Source: Tateyamaria omphalii
Lineage (GTDB): Bacteria; Pseudomonadota; Alphaproteobacteria; Rhodobacterales; Rhodobacteraceae
Direction of reading: 5' to 3'
Assembly: GCF_014651375.1 (NCBI RefSeq)
Contig: NZ_BMWT01000008.1
Span: forward strand, 62,001-126,000
DNA: 64,000 nt
Every line of letters begins with the position of its first letter. Within the stretch, counting starts at the first letter, position 1. Position numbers and translations under genes: made by a program. Positions 32,739 to 41,659 of this stretch are shown in pieces. The notes under the pieces were generated by a model. That model was not told the DNA's origin, made no database searches, and saw only the letters and a list, made by a program, of their open reading frames with translations.

Positions 32739-34286
32739 ATGCAGTTCAGTTCGCCAGACAAGCTCAAACTCTTGCGTAAAAATACCGTTGCGATACTGGC
32801 CGGCCCGCAAATGCTGGCCTTCGTTCCGGCATTGATGCTGGCTGCGTTCTGGCTTGGCGGCGAGATCGCACTGACTGCTGTGGCCGTCGCGTTGCCGGTA
32901 ACTTGGTTTGTTCTTGGCGGCGTCGAAGATCTTTTGCGTATGCGTGTCGCTCGCACCCTGCAACCCGGCCTGGTCTCGCAGGATGACTTTGCCGAAAAAG
33001 TTGAAACCGCGCGCACTTACGCGCCGCGCGCCGATCAAAACAGCGCAGTTTTCTCAATTGAACTCGACGACCACGCAGCATTGAGCGAACGGTTCGAACC
33101 TGCCGCGATCGACTGCATCCTCAAAGCAGTAGCGGACCGCTTGGTCACCACCATGAGAGACACGGACATCTTGTGCCGAACAGGTGATTTCCGTTTCTCT
33201 CTCTGCCTTGGTGCGGTTCACCATCTGGACTTGGAAAGCTGTATCCAGATGAGCAGCCGCTACCAACAGGCCATCGAAGAACCCATCGCAGTCGATGGTG
33301 CCACAATCTATGTTTCCACCAGCATCGGCTTCTGTCTGCTCAACCGGGCACCGGGCGCAACTGGGCATGACTGGTGCAATGGGGCATTGGCCGCACTAAC
33401 AGAAGCACAAAGACGCGGGCCATCATCCGTACGTGCATATTCCACCGAATTGCATTCACGGTTAAAAAGCCGGGCACACCTGCGGGACGAAGTTGCTGCG
33501 GCATTGGAACATGGGCACATCCAACCCTGGTTTCAGCCACAAATCTCCACCGACACCGGAAAGGTCGCGGGGTTCGAGGCGTTGGCTCGGTGGATACATC
33601 CGGATAGGGGCGCAATTTCGCCGGCAGAATTTCTGCCCGCCATCGAAGACGCAGGATTGCTCGAACGTTTGGCTGAAATCATGATTTACCACAGCTTCAC
33701 CGCGCTTAAGGCATGGGATTCAGCCGGGTTGCATGTCCCTCATGTCGGGGTCAACTTTAGTGGTTCGGAGCTGAACAACCCGAAGCTGGTGGACAAAGTG
33801 CGTTGGGAACTCGACCGTTTCGACCTGACGCCAGACCGGCTTACAGTCGAGATCCTTGAAACGGTTGTAACCGACAATGCGGACGACACAATAACGCGCA
33901 ACATAAACGCATTAACGAAGCTCGGGTGCCATATTGACTTGGACGACTTTGGTACCGGGCATGCTTCCATTTCATCCATTCGCCGCTTTGGGGTCGGACG
34001 GATCAAGATTGACCGCTCCTTTGTCATGAAGGCCGATCGCGACCCCGAGCAACAAAGGATGATCAGTGCTGTTCTGACGATGGCAGAACGCCTGGACATC
34101 GAAACGCTGGCGGAAGGTGTTGAAACGGTTGGCGAACACGCCCTTCTGGCACAGCTGGGCTGCGATTATGTTCAAGGCTTTGGCATCGCACGCCCGATGC
34201 CATTTGAAAAGACATTGGACTGGGTGCGCGCCCATGAAAGTAAGGTGCAGGATGCACCGTCGCTGCCTGTACGCCGGACGAACTGA
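32739..34286 (+). CDS. EAL-domain c-di-GMP phosphodiesterase with degenerate GGDEF domain
   Basis: A 515-residue protein. Two hydrophobic helices near the N terminus (about 20-65) anchor it; a GGDEF-like domain follows, but the signature is reduced to RTGDFRFSL, so it cannot make c-di-GMP. The EAL domain (about 255-500) is intact: FEALARW, the Asn in NFSGSEL, Glu in EILET, DLDDFGTGHAS, KIDRSF, ETLAEGVET and QGFGIARPMP. It should hydrolyse c-di-GMP. Start at 32739 follows AAGGGGTC at 32727-32734. It stands between ttcA and yidC. Confidence 0.9.
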   Translation: MQFSSPDKLKLLRKNTVAILAGPQMLAFVPALMLAAFWLGGEIALTAVAVALPVTWFVLGGVEDLLRMRVARTLQPGLVSQDDFAEKVETARTYAPRADQNSAVFSIELDDHAALSERFEPAAIDCILKAVADRLVTTMRDTDILCRTGDFRFSLCLGAVHHLDLESCIQMSSRYQQAIEEPIAVDGATIYVSTSIGFCLLNRAPGATGHDWCNGALAALTEAQRRGPSSVRAYSTELHSRLKSRAHLRDEVAAALEHGHIQPWFQPQISTDTGKVAGFEALARWIHPDRGAISPAEFLPAIEDAGLLERLAEIMIYHSFTALKAWDSAGLHVPHVGVNFSGSELNNPKLVDKVRWELDRFDLTPDRLTVEILETVVTDNADDTITRNINALTKLGCHIDLDDFGTGHASISSIRRFGVGRIKIDRSFVMKADRDPEQQRMISAVLTMAERLDIETLAEGVETVGEHALLAQLGCDYVQGFGIARPMPFEKTLDWVRAHESKVQDAPSLPVRRTN

Positions 34287-34462
34287 GACGCAAGCCTGAG
34301 CCCTCATCAATGCCCGCATAAAGTGTGTCATCTCATTGAACACTCAGAGCCCGCGCCTCGATGACTACGTCACACAATGCTCGGCGCCCGAATCCGCTTG
34401 ACGTTTGGCCCTGCACTCTGTTGAACCCGTTCAACGTTTCAGACAGCAGGTGGCAGTCCCCA

Positions 34463-36274
34463 ATGGACGATCAGAACAAGAACCTCATTCTTGCAACGGC
34501 GCTCAGTTTCCTTGTCATTATCGTATGGTTTGTGCTGTTCCCCCCGCCAGAGCCAGACGTCCCACTTGATGCGGCACCGACCGCAGCGCTGTCGGAAGAT
34601 GCTGGCACGGTGCCAACGGCGCCAGCAATAGGCGACCCGGCCCAACCCGCAACAGACGCCGCGACAGAAACGGCTGACGCCCCGCGCATCGACATCGAAA
34701 CGCCACGCGTCTCGGGCTCGATCTCCTTGCTGGGCGGCCGGATCGACGATTTGCGCCTGAAAGACTACCGAACAAGCCTTGAGCCCGATGCAGACATCGT
34801 CCAAATGCTGTCACCTGTTGGCACCGAGGACGCATTTTATGCAGTTTATGGATGGGCACCTGGCACTGATCTTGACGCCGACTCCGTCCCCGGCCCAAAC
34901 ACAACCTGGACCGTCACCGATGGTGACACGCTGTCGGTTGGTCAACCCGTCACACTGACATGGAACAACGGGGCTGGTCTGATTTTCGAACGGACCATTG
35001 GCATAGATGAACAATACATGTTCGACATCACCCAATCCGTAACAAACACAAGCGGGACAGCTGTTCGCGTCGCCCCCTATGGTATGTTGACCCGGCATGG
35101 GGAGCCGTCGGATCTCAAGAATTTCTTCATCCTGCATGAAGGTGCAGTCGCCATGGCGGACGGGGAGCTTGCGGAAACCGATTGGGACGAAATCCCGGAC
35201 GCTGACGTGGACCCTTCCTGGGGCCGCCCCGCAATCGTGACCGAAGGTGTGACGGATGGCTGGGTTGGCTTTACCGACCACTACTGGCAGTCAATCCTGA
35301 TCCCGACAGGTGTTCAAAGTTTTGATCAGGCACTGACATACGCCCCTCGCAGTGATGTCTATCGGGCCGTCACGCGACTGCCCACCCAGGATGTGGCGGA
35401 TGGCGCGACCGTCGCGGTTCAAACACAGCTGTTTGCAGGAGCAAAGGAGTGGGAGACCATCCGTGAATACCAATCGGGCGGCGTTCAGGGGCTCATCGAC
35501 AGCATCGACTGGGGCTGGTTCTTTTTCCTGACCAAGCCAATCTTCTGGCTGCTGCACGAGCTGAACAAGCTGATCGGCAATATGGGCTGGGCGATCATCG
35601 GCCTTACCTTGATCATCAAGGCTGTATTAGTTCCACTGGCCTACAAATCATATGTCTCCATGGCAAAGATGAAAGAGCTTCAACCACAGATGGAGAAGCT
35701 GAAAGAGCAGGCGGGCGACGATAAGCAGAAGCTCCAGCAAGGTATGATGGAGCTTTACAAGAAGGAGAAGGTAAACCCAGCCGCAGGCTGTTTGCCGATC
35801 CTCCTGCAAATCCCGATCTTTTTCTCGCTCTACAAGGTGATCTTTGTCACGATCGAACTGCGGCACGCACCGTTCTTTGGCCCATTCCAGGACCTCAGCG
35901 CACCTGACCCAACCTCGATCATCAACCTGTTTGGTCTGCTGCCCAATGCGGCACCTGATCCCAACAGTCTGATGGCACTGGTTTTCATTGGCATCCTACC
36001 ACTTCTGCTCGGCATCTCGATGTGGCTGCAACAAAAGCTGAACCCGGCACCCACCGATCCAACCCAACAGATGATATTTGCCTGGATGCCATGGATTTTC
36101 ATGTTCATGCTGGGCAGCTTTGCCAGCGGGCTGGTCGTGTACTGGATCGCCAACAACGTGATCACCTTCACGCAGCAGTACCTGATCATGCGCAGTCAGG
36201 GCTACAAACCCGACCTGTTGGGCAACATCACTGGCAGCTTCAAGAAAAAGGCCGCTGAGGAGCCCAAGAAGTGA
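34463..36274 (+). CDS. yidC: Membrane protein insertase
   Basis: A 603-residue YidC of the Gram-negative type: an N-terminal helix (NLILATALSFLVIIVWFVLF), an Ala/Asp/Thr-rich linker, a large periplasmic beta domain, and the conserved C-terminal core with five helices (GWAIIGLTLIIKAVLVPLAY, AGCLPILLQIPIFFSLYK, WMPWIFMFMLGSFASGLVVYWIANN). It inserts inner-membrane proteins alone or with SecYEG. I start at MDDQNKN (34463), the usual N terminus; the frame extends upstream without support. Confidence 0.96.
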   Translation: MDDQNKNLILATALSFLVIIVWFVLFPPPEPDVPLDAAPTAALSEDAGTVPTAPAIGDPAQPATDAATETADAPRIDIETPRVSGSISLLGGRIDDLRLKDYRTSLEPDADIVQMLSPVGTEDAFYAVYGWAPGTDLDADSVPGPNTTWTVTDGDTLSVGQPVTLTWNNGAGLIFERTIGIDEQYMFDITQSVTNTSGTAVRVAPYGMLTRHGEPSDLKNFFILHEGAVAMADGELAETDWDEIPDADVDPSWGRPAIVTEGVTDGWVGFTDHYWQSILIPTGVQSFDQALTYAPRSDVYRAVTRLPTQDVADGATVAVQTQLFAGAKEWETIREYQSGGVQGLIDSIDWGWFFFLTKPIFWLLHELNKLIGNMGWAIIGLTLIIKAVLVPLAYKSYVSMAKMKELQPQMEKLKEQAGDDKQKLQQGMMELYKKEKVNPAAGCLPILLQIPIFFSLYKVIFVTIELRHAPFFGPFQDLSAPDPTSIINLFGLLPNAAPDPNSLMALVFIGILPLLLGISMWLQQKLNPAPTDPTQQMIFAWMPWIFMFMLGSFASGLVVYWIANNVITFTQQYLIMRSQGYKPDLLGNITGSFKKKAAEEPKK

Positions 36275-37002
36275 CGGGCATACTCGCTCACATCTGGCGG
36301 CATCCGATCAAGGGAATCGGGTGTGAGCCCTGTGAGCAGGTCGATCTGACTCCAAAGCAAGCAGTTGTCGGTGATCGGGCCTGGGCGCTTTTAAACGCCG
36401 AGGCTGAAGACACCAACAATTGGCAACCCCGACGCAACTTCCTACAAGTTGCGTCAGGTCCATCCTTGGCCGCGGTGGGTGCCATCAGCACAAAGACGGG
36501 CGTGGTCCTGACCCACCCGTCCCGCGATCCACTGGACTTCAATCCATCCTCCAATCCCGACTCGCTTCGTGCCTGGGTTAGGGACTTGTGGCCAGACAAC
36601 CGACCCGGCCCGGCGAGGCTGGTCAAAGCGCCGACACAGGGGATGACAGACGTGCCATTTGCCTCTGTCTCGATCGGCAACCTGTCTTCGCTGCGCGCCC
36701 TCAGTCAGAAGGCTGGCATGCATATCGATATGCGAAGGTTCCGGATCAATCTGTGGCTGGATGACCTTGCCCCATGGGAAGAGATCGACCTGCTTGCAGG
36801 TGACATCACCATCGGAGGTGCAACACTGTCCCCTGTTGAGCCAATTGAACGGTGCCGCGCACCTGACGCCAATCCGCAGACCGGCATACGGGACATTGGC
36901 ATGCTGCGCGCGCTGGAAGATGGCTGCGGCACCCGCAACTTTGGTGTCTATTTTAAGGTCAAGTCGGGCGGTACCGTTGCAATTGGCGATCAACTGTCAT
37001 GA
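36271..37002 (+). CDS. MOSC-domain protein
   Basis: A 243-residue protein with an N-terminal beta-barrel (HIWRHPIKGIGCEPC) and a MOSC domain (GDRAWALLNAE, RRFRINLWLDDLAPWEE, CRAPDANPQTGIRD). MOSC proteins handle molybdenum cofactor or sulfur transfer; the residue equivalent to the reactive Cys is in ERCRAPD. The start is a GTG at 36271 overlapping the yidC stop, and the end overlaps engB, so it is part of the yidC operon. Confidence 0.9.
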   Translation: MTGILAHIWRHPIKGIGCEPCEQVDLTPKQAVVGDRAWALLNAEAEDTNNWQPRRNFLQVASGPSLAAVGAISTKTGVVLTHPSRDPLDFNPSSNPDSLRAWVRDLWPDNRPGPARLVKAPTQGMTDVPFASVSIGNLSSLRALSQKAGMHIDMRRFRINLWLDDLAPWEEIDLLAGDITIGGATLSPVEPIERCRAPDANPQTGIRDIGMLRALEDGCGTRNFGVYFKVKSGGTVAIGDQLS

Positions 37003-37652
37003 CAACCCTGCCCTTTACCATCGCCGAAGAACCGGATCCGCAAACTGCCGAGCGCGGACGACTTCTGTTCGCCGGCGAGACCGAATTTGTCAAAGGCGTG
37101 GTGGCTATGTCTGGCCTCCCCCCAGCAGATCGGATGGAAGTGTGCTTTGCCGGAAGATCAAATGTCGGGAAATCTTCGTTGATCAACGCTTTGACGGGCC
37201 GCAAAGGGTTGGCGCGCGCATCGAATACCCCCGGTCGAACGCAAGAGATTAACTATTTCACGGCAGGCGATGAACACTACTTGGTCGACCTTCCCGGTTA
37301 CGGCTATGCCAACGCCCCCCTGCCCGTTGTCGAGAAATGGCAACGCCTGCTCAAACAGTATCTGTCGGGTCGCCAGACCTTGCGCCGCGCCTTTGTGCTG
37401 ATTGATGCAAGGCATGGGATCAAGAAGGTGGATGAAGAGATTCTGAAACTTCTTGATACATCCGCCGTCACATTTCAGTGCGTGCTGACCAAAGCGGACA
37501 AGGTCAAAGCCAAGGACAGGGATGCCGTTCTCAAGCAGGTCCGATCCGCCTTGTCAAAACACCCCGCGGCTTTCCCAGAAATCGTGCTGACCAGCAGCGA
37601 AAAGGGCGACGGTATCGCAACCCTGCGCGCCATCATCGCAACGCTCGTCTGA
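36999..37652 (+). CDS. engB: Ribosome-biogenesis GTP-binding protein
   Basis: A 217-residue GTPase of the EngB/YsxC family, needed for 50S subunit assembly. G1 is [12 protein letters not shown] (about 50), G2 region [12 protein letters not shown]3 DLPGYGYA, G4 [10 protein letters not shown] and a C-terminal SSEKGDGI. It overlaps the MOSC gene by four bases. A palindrome that may terminate transcription follows at 37658. Confidence 0.96.
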   Translation: MTTLPFTIAEEPDPQTAERGRLLFAGETEFVKGVVAMSGLPPADRMEVCFAGRSNVGKSSLINALTGRKGLARASNTPGRTQEINYFTAGDEHYLVDLPGYGYANAPLPVVEKWQRLLKQYLSGRQTLRRAFVLIDARHGIKKVDEEILKLLDTSAVTFQCVLTKADKVKAKDRDAVLKQVRSALSKHPAAFPEIVLTSSEKGDGIATLRAIIATLV

Positions 37653-37657
37653 CGCCG

Positions 37658-37681
37658 AAGATTTTTCGTACGAAAAATCTT
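37658..37681 (+). terminator. Perfect 24-base palindrome after engB
   Basis: The arm AAGATTTTTCGT is followed directly by its exact reverse complement. A near copy with longer arms occurs after rpoA at 52251-52294. It starts five bases after the engB stop codon, between engB and argB, and could act as a two-way terminator. Confidence 0.6.
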
Positions 37682-37738
37682 GGCCCCGCTCTACGGCTGG
37701 GGCAAGACAGAGAACAGCGCAATCATCATAGACTCAAG

Positions 37739-38602
37739 ATGAAGACCCAAGATATGAATCGCGACTGGATCGCCACTGCCCGCACCCTCAGCCAAGCGTT
37801 GCCTTACATGCAGCGCTACACTGGCGCTACTGTCGTCATCAAGCTCGGTGGCCACGCCATGGGCTCGGACGAGGCCATGGAAAGCTTTGCCAATGACGTG
37901 GTTCTGATGCGGCAAGTGGGTGTAAACCCCGTGATCGTGCACGGTGGCGGGCCGATGATCAACGACATGCTCAAGCGTCTCAATATTCAATCGGAGTTCG
38001 TAAACGGCAAGCGTGTCACAGACGCTGCGACTATGGAAGTGGTCGAGATGGTGCTGTCCGGGGTCGTCAACAAGCGTATCGTGCAAGCCATCAATCGCGC
38101 GGGTGGTAAGGCCGTTGGCCTGTCGGGTAAGGATGCGAACCTGATCACTTGCGATCAAACGGATGCCGCGCTTGGCCTTGTCGGTACGCCTGCGCAGATG
38201 GACCCGACAATCCTGTCGACGCTGTTTGAACAGTCAATGATCCCTGTGATCGCGCCCCTTGGCTCTGGCAAGGCTGGAGAGACGTTCAACATAAACGGCG
38301 ACACCGCCGCAGGCGCCATCGCAGGTGCACTCAAGGCCGACCGCCTCTTGCTGTTGACCGATGTATCCGGGGTCAAGAACGCGGACGGTGAGGTTGTGAC
38401 CGAACTCACCGCGGACCAAATCCGTGACCTAACAGCGGATGGCACCATCGCGGGCGGTATGATCCCTAAAACGGAGACCGCGCTCGATGCTATTGCCAGC
38501 GGCGTGCGCGCGGTCGTCATTCTGGACGGACGTGCGCCGAATGCTTGCCTGCTTGAACTTTTCACCGATCACGGTGCCGGGTCCATCATCCGCCCCCGCT
38601 GA
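37739..38602 (+). CDS. argB: Acetylglutamate kinase
   Basis: A 287-residue amino-acid kinase, second step of arginine synthesis (phosphorylates N-acetylglutamate). Visible motifs are [11 protein letters not shown] near 32, [10 protein letters not shown] near 67, [20 protein letters not shown] near 90, [15 protein letters not shown] near 187 and [11 protein letters not shown] near 240. The start may be the ATG at 37739 or that at 37754, which gives [12 protein letters not shown] as in relatives; ribosome sites do not decide it. Confidence 0.95.
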   Translation: MKTQDMNRDWIATARTLSQALPYMQRYTGATVVIKLGGHAMGSDEAMESFANDVVLMRQVGVNPVIVHGGGPMINDMLKRLNIQSEFVNGKRVTDAATMEVVEMVLSGVVNKRIVQAINRAGGKAVGLSGKDANLITCDQTDAALGLVGTPAQMDPTILSTLFEQSMIPVIAPLGSGKAGETFNINGDTAAGAIAGALKADRLLLLTDVSGVKNADGEVVTELTADQIRDLTADGTIAGGMIPKTETALDAIASGVRAVVILDGRAPNACLLELFTDHGAGSIIRPR

Positions 38603-38659
38603 CGCAAACGTGTCTGTGCGCCGCATTGCGCAACAACAATCGCGCGGTAGATATGGGTC

Positions 38660-39454
38660 ATGGAAAACGAAACGCTCATCCGCCTTGGTGTCTTCCTTGG
38701 CCTGTTTGCGCTTTTTGCACTGACAGAGGCGGTACTGCCGCGTAGGGCGCGCAGTCAAAGCCAGTCGCGGCGCTGGGTCACGAACTGGGGCATTACAGTC
38801 GCCAATACGCTGCTCATCCAAGTCATGGCATTCGTGCTGCCGGTGCTTGCTGTCGGCGCGGCTATCGATGCATCCAACCAAGGCTGGGGTCTGTTCAACG
38901 CCCTATCCCTGCCCACATGGATCGAGGTTGCCGCAGCCATCCTGATCCTCGATTTCATCATCTGGGCGCAGCACCTGATCACGCACAAGGTGCCGCTGCT
39001 GTGGCGCCTGCACAGGGTGCATCATGCCGATGTCGATATGGATGTAACCACCGCCATCCGCTTTCATCCCATTGAGATTGGCCTATCCATGCTGATCAAG
39101 ATCGGCGCCGTTTATCTGCTGGGTCCCGCCGCTGTCGCCGTGATCCTTTTCGAGATCATCCTGAACGGCACAGCCATGTTCAACCATGCCAACATCCGCC
39201 TGCCGTTGTGGCTGGATGCCATCGTCCGACGCGTGCTGGTGACCCCTGACATGCACCGTGTACACCACTCGGTGCACCGGCACGAACATGACAGCAACTA
39301 TGGGTTTTCGCTATCGGTCTGGGATCGCATGTTCGGCACCTATATTGCCCAGCCGGAAGCCGGACATGACGACATGCAGGTGGGCCTTGAATGGCAAGAT
39401 GACCGCCCGTCAAGGCTGGGCTGGTCTTTGTCCCTGCCCTTCGCTAGGAAATGA
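38660..39454 (+). CDS. Sterol desaturase / fatty acid hydroxylase family protein
   Basis: A 264-residue integral membrane protein with about five helices and the His clusters of the di-iron hydroxylase superfamily: HLITH, HRVHH and later HRVHHSVHRHEHDSNYG, with a terminal SVWDRMFGTY. These bind two irons and hydroxylate or desaturate lipids; the substrate is not evident. The stop overlaps the ferredoxin gene start (ATGA). Confidence 0.9.
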   Translation: MENETLIRLGVFLGLFALFALTEAVLPRRARSQSQSRRWVTNWGITVANTLLIQVMAFVLPVLAVGAAIDASNQGWGLFNALSLPTWIEVAAAILILDFIIWAQHLITHKVPLLWRLHRVHHADVDMDVTTAIRFHPIEIGLSMLIKIGAVYLLGPAAVAVILFEIILNGTAMFNHANIRLPLWLDAIVRRVLVTPDMHRVHHSVHRHEHDSNYGFSLSVWDRMFGTYIAQPEAGHDDMQVGLEWQDDRPSRLGWSLSLPFARK

Positions 39455-40065
39455 TCCTGAGGGCCGTCTCAGCCGCAGTTGACCCACATGGCCTGATGGT
39501 CATGGGGCACACGTCAAACAGGGTTCTCATCGGCACAGACGCACATTGGTGGTCTGTCTTCACCCAAAGCACCGAGTATATCGAAGCGGTCGAAAATTCC
39601 GTCGACACCTGGTCCAAACGTATTCTGAACGGGATCGCAGATCGCTTGGGCGCAACAGTGCATTTTCCATCAGACGGGCCACCCTATGCCCCCTTCATAG
39701 CGTGGGCATTGGACACTGGGCGCTTCTGGCAAAGCCCTACGGGTATGATGATCCATGACAGCGCCGGTCTGATGATTTCGATCCGGGGCGCCTTGGAGTT
39801 CACGCATGAATTCAAGGATGTATCCGAAGGAGCGCGCCCTTGCGATGCGTGCACAGATCGCCCCTGCGTTACGGCCTGCCCGGTGGGCGCATTATCTGCC
39901 CAAACCCCTTATGATGTCCCTGCCTGTAAGGCGTATCTTGATACGCCCGCCGGTGTTCAGTGCATGACCCGGGGCTGCCATGTGCGGCGGGCTTGCCCGG
40001 TCAGTCAGAGCTTTGGTCGGTCCGATGCCCAAACCGCGTTTCACATGAAAGCCTTTCACAGATGA
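39451..40065 (+). CDS. 4Fe-4S ferredoxin-type protein
   Basis: A 204-residue protein whose C-terminal half carries two cluster motifs: CDACTDRPCVTACPVGAL (about 131-148) and a looser C-C-C-CP set ending CHVRRACPV. The cluster part resembles the ferredoxin domain of epoxyqueuosine reductase, but the catalytic part is missing. Overlapping starts and stops tie it to the hydroxylase upstream and the phosphatase downstream; it might donate electrons to the di-iron hydroxylase, which is only inferred. Confidence 0.85.
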   Translation: MILRAVSAAVDPHGLMVMGHTSNRVLIGTDAHWWSVFTQSTEYIEAVENSVDTWSKRILNGIADRLGATVHFPSDGPPYAPFIAWALDTGRFWQSPTGMMIHDSAGLMISIRGALEFTHEFKDVSEGARPCDACTDRPCVTACPVGALSAQTPYDVPACKAYLDTPAGVQCMTRGCHVRRACPVSQSFGRSDAQTAFHMKAFHR

Positions 40066-40559
40066 CCCGCACGCTGATCCTGATGCGACATGCCAAATCA
40101 AGCTGGGATCATCCCGCCTTGATGGATCACGACCGGCCGTTGAACATGCGTGGCAAGGCCTCTGCGCTGGCTATGGGCGATTGGTTGCGGCGGAAGGGAT
40201 ATGTGCCCGAGGCGGCTGTCAGCTCGACCAGTGAGCGGACCGGGCAGACCTTTCTGGGGTTGTCGTTTGATGTACCGGTGAGGTTTTCACGTGTCCTCTA
40301 TCACGCCCGGGCCGAGACAATGATGGCGGTTCTGAAAGAGCAAACGGAGCAGACCGTTTTGATGTTGGGCCACAACCCCGGCATTGCGGAATTTGCCGAA
40401 CAGTTGGTGGAACAGCCGCCGGAACACATGCGCTTTCTGGACTACCCGACCTGTGCCACCACGATCATCCGGTTTGACATGGACAGTTGGACCGAAGTGG
40501 ATTGGGGTGTCGGGCAGGTGGTCGACTTTGCGGTGCCGCGCGAGGTGATGGCGGGGTGA
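40062..40559 (+). CDS. SixA-like histidine phosphatase
   Basis: A 165-residue phosphoglycerate-mutase-superfamily protein: LILMRHAKSSWD (RHG motif with catalytic His near residue 9), DHDRPLNMRGK, SSTSERTGQT and LMLGHNPGI with the second His. This is the SixA type, which dephosphorylates phosphohistidine or small substrates. ATG overlaps the ferredoxin stop. Confidence 0.92.
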   Translation: MTRTLILMRHAKSSWDHPALMDHDRPLNMRGKASALAMGDWLRRKGYVPEAAVSSTSERTGQTFLGLSFDVPVRFSRVLYHARAETMMAVLKEQTEQTVLMLGHNPGIAEFAEQLVEQPPEHMRFLDYPTCATTIIRFDMDSWTEVDWGVGQVVDFAVPREVMAG

Positions 40560-40879
40560 GACGCCGCGCGCAGTCACCTTGTTTTCATGGAGATTGATGC
40601 CGAATAAAGGGTGTCACCCCCCGTGCAGCATCCGTGCACCCCCTGTACACCCCCAACGGGCGCAGAAGCGGTGGTAAACGCAACGCGCGGTGATCCAAAG
40701 GCCGCTGCGCGACGCGATTCATGTGTGAATGGGGGCTCTGCCCCCAAGCCCCCGTGGTACTTCCAGTCAGAAGAAGGAAGTTGGTTATACCTCATAACCA
40801 TAGCTTGGGGATGAGGTCAGGCCGCTCCGGATGTGCCGAGGCGGCCTTGTAAGGCGGGGGTGTCCCCCGCCCTACGAGG
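40560..40879. other. Non-coding gap with several hairpins
   Basis: 320 bases between the convergent phosphatase and bztD genes. They contain GGGGGCTCTGCCCCC (40733-40747), GGTTATACCTCATAACC (40783-40799), and a strong stem GGCGGGGG-TGT-CCCCCGCC (40853-40871). The short frames present look like chance. Confidence 0.6.
40853..40871 (-). terminator. Candidate terminator of the bzt operon
   Basis: GGCGGGGG and CCCCCGCC pair perfectly over eight bases with a TGT loop, nine bases beyond the end of the bztD gene. No U-run is present. Confidence 0.55.
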
Positions 40880-41647
40880 TCAGTGACCGAGGATCTGGCT
40901 GAGGAACAGCTGGGTCCGGGGCGATTTGGGATTGTTGAAGAACTCTTCGGGTTCGTTCTGTTCCACAATCTGCCCTTCGTCCATGAAGATCACGCGGTTC
41001 GCCACCTGGCGGGCAAAGCCCATTTCGTGTGTCACGCAGAGCATGGTCATGCCCTCTTCGGCGAGCTCGACCATGGTGTCGAGCACCTCTTTGATCATCT
41101 CGGGGTCAAGAGCGGAGGTGGGTTCGTCGAACAGCATGATCCGTGGACGCATGCACAGCGAGCGAGCAATCGCCACGCGCTGCTGCTGACCGCCCGAGAG
41201 CTGCCCGGGGTATTTGTCGGCCTGATCGGGGATCTTCACCTTTTCCAGGAAGTGCATCGCGATTTCTTCAGCTTCCTTCTTGGGCGTCTTGCGCACCCAG
41301 ATCGGAGCCAGCGTGCAGTTCTCGAGGATCGACAGATGCGGGAACAGGTTGAAGTGCTGGAAGCACATGCCAACCTCGGACCGGATTTTGTCGATGTTCT
41401 TGACGTCCGAGGACAGCAGGGTGCCGTCGACGGTGATCGAGCCTTGCTGGTGTTCCTCAAGCGCGTTGATGCAGCGGATCAGTGTGGACTTACCCGAACC
41501 TGAAGGCCCGGCAATCACGATCCGTTCGCCCTGATAGACGGTCAGGTCGATGTCGCGCAGCACGTGGAAGGTGCCGTACCACTTGTTCATCTTCTCGATG
41601 GAAATCGCGACCTCGGTCGAGACGTTCATGGCGGTTTGTGTAGTCAT
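40880..41647 (-). CDS. bztD: Amino acid ABC transporter, ATP-binding protein
   Basis: A 255-residue polar amino acid ABC ATPase: Walker [11 protein letters not shown]-loop [10 protein letters not shown], signature LSGGQQQR, Walker [14 protein letters not shown] and the switch His in CVTHEMGF. It powers uptake through BztB and BztC. I start at the ATG at 41647, eight bases after AGGAG, rather than the GTG nine bases earlier. Last gene of the operon. Confidence 0.95.
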   Translation of the reverse strand: MTTQTAMNVSTEVAISIEKMNKWYGTFHVLRDIDLTVYQGERIVIAGPSGSGKSTLIRCINALEEHQQGSITVDGTLLSSDVKNIDKIRSEVGMCFQHFNLFPHLSILENCTLAPIWVRKTPKKEAEEIAMHFLEKVKIPDQADKYPGQLSGGQQQRVAIARSLCMRPRIMLFDEPTSALDPEMIKEVLDTMVELAEEGMTMLCVTHEMGFARQVANRVIFMDEGQIVEQNEPEEFFNNPKSPRTQLFLSQILGH

Positions 41648-41659
41648 ATCAGCCACTCC

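Noticed and set aside
38603-38659. A small gene between argB and the desaturase-family gene
   Set aside because: The gap is only 57 bases and shows no start with a ribosome site.
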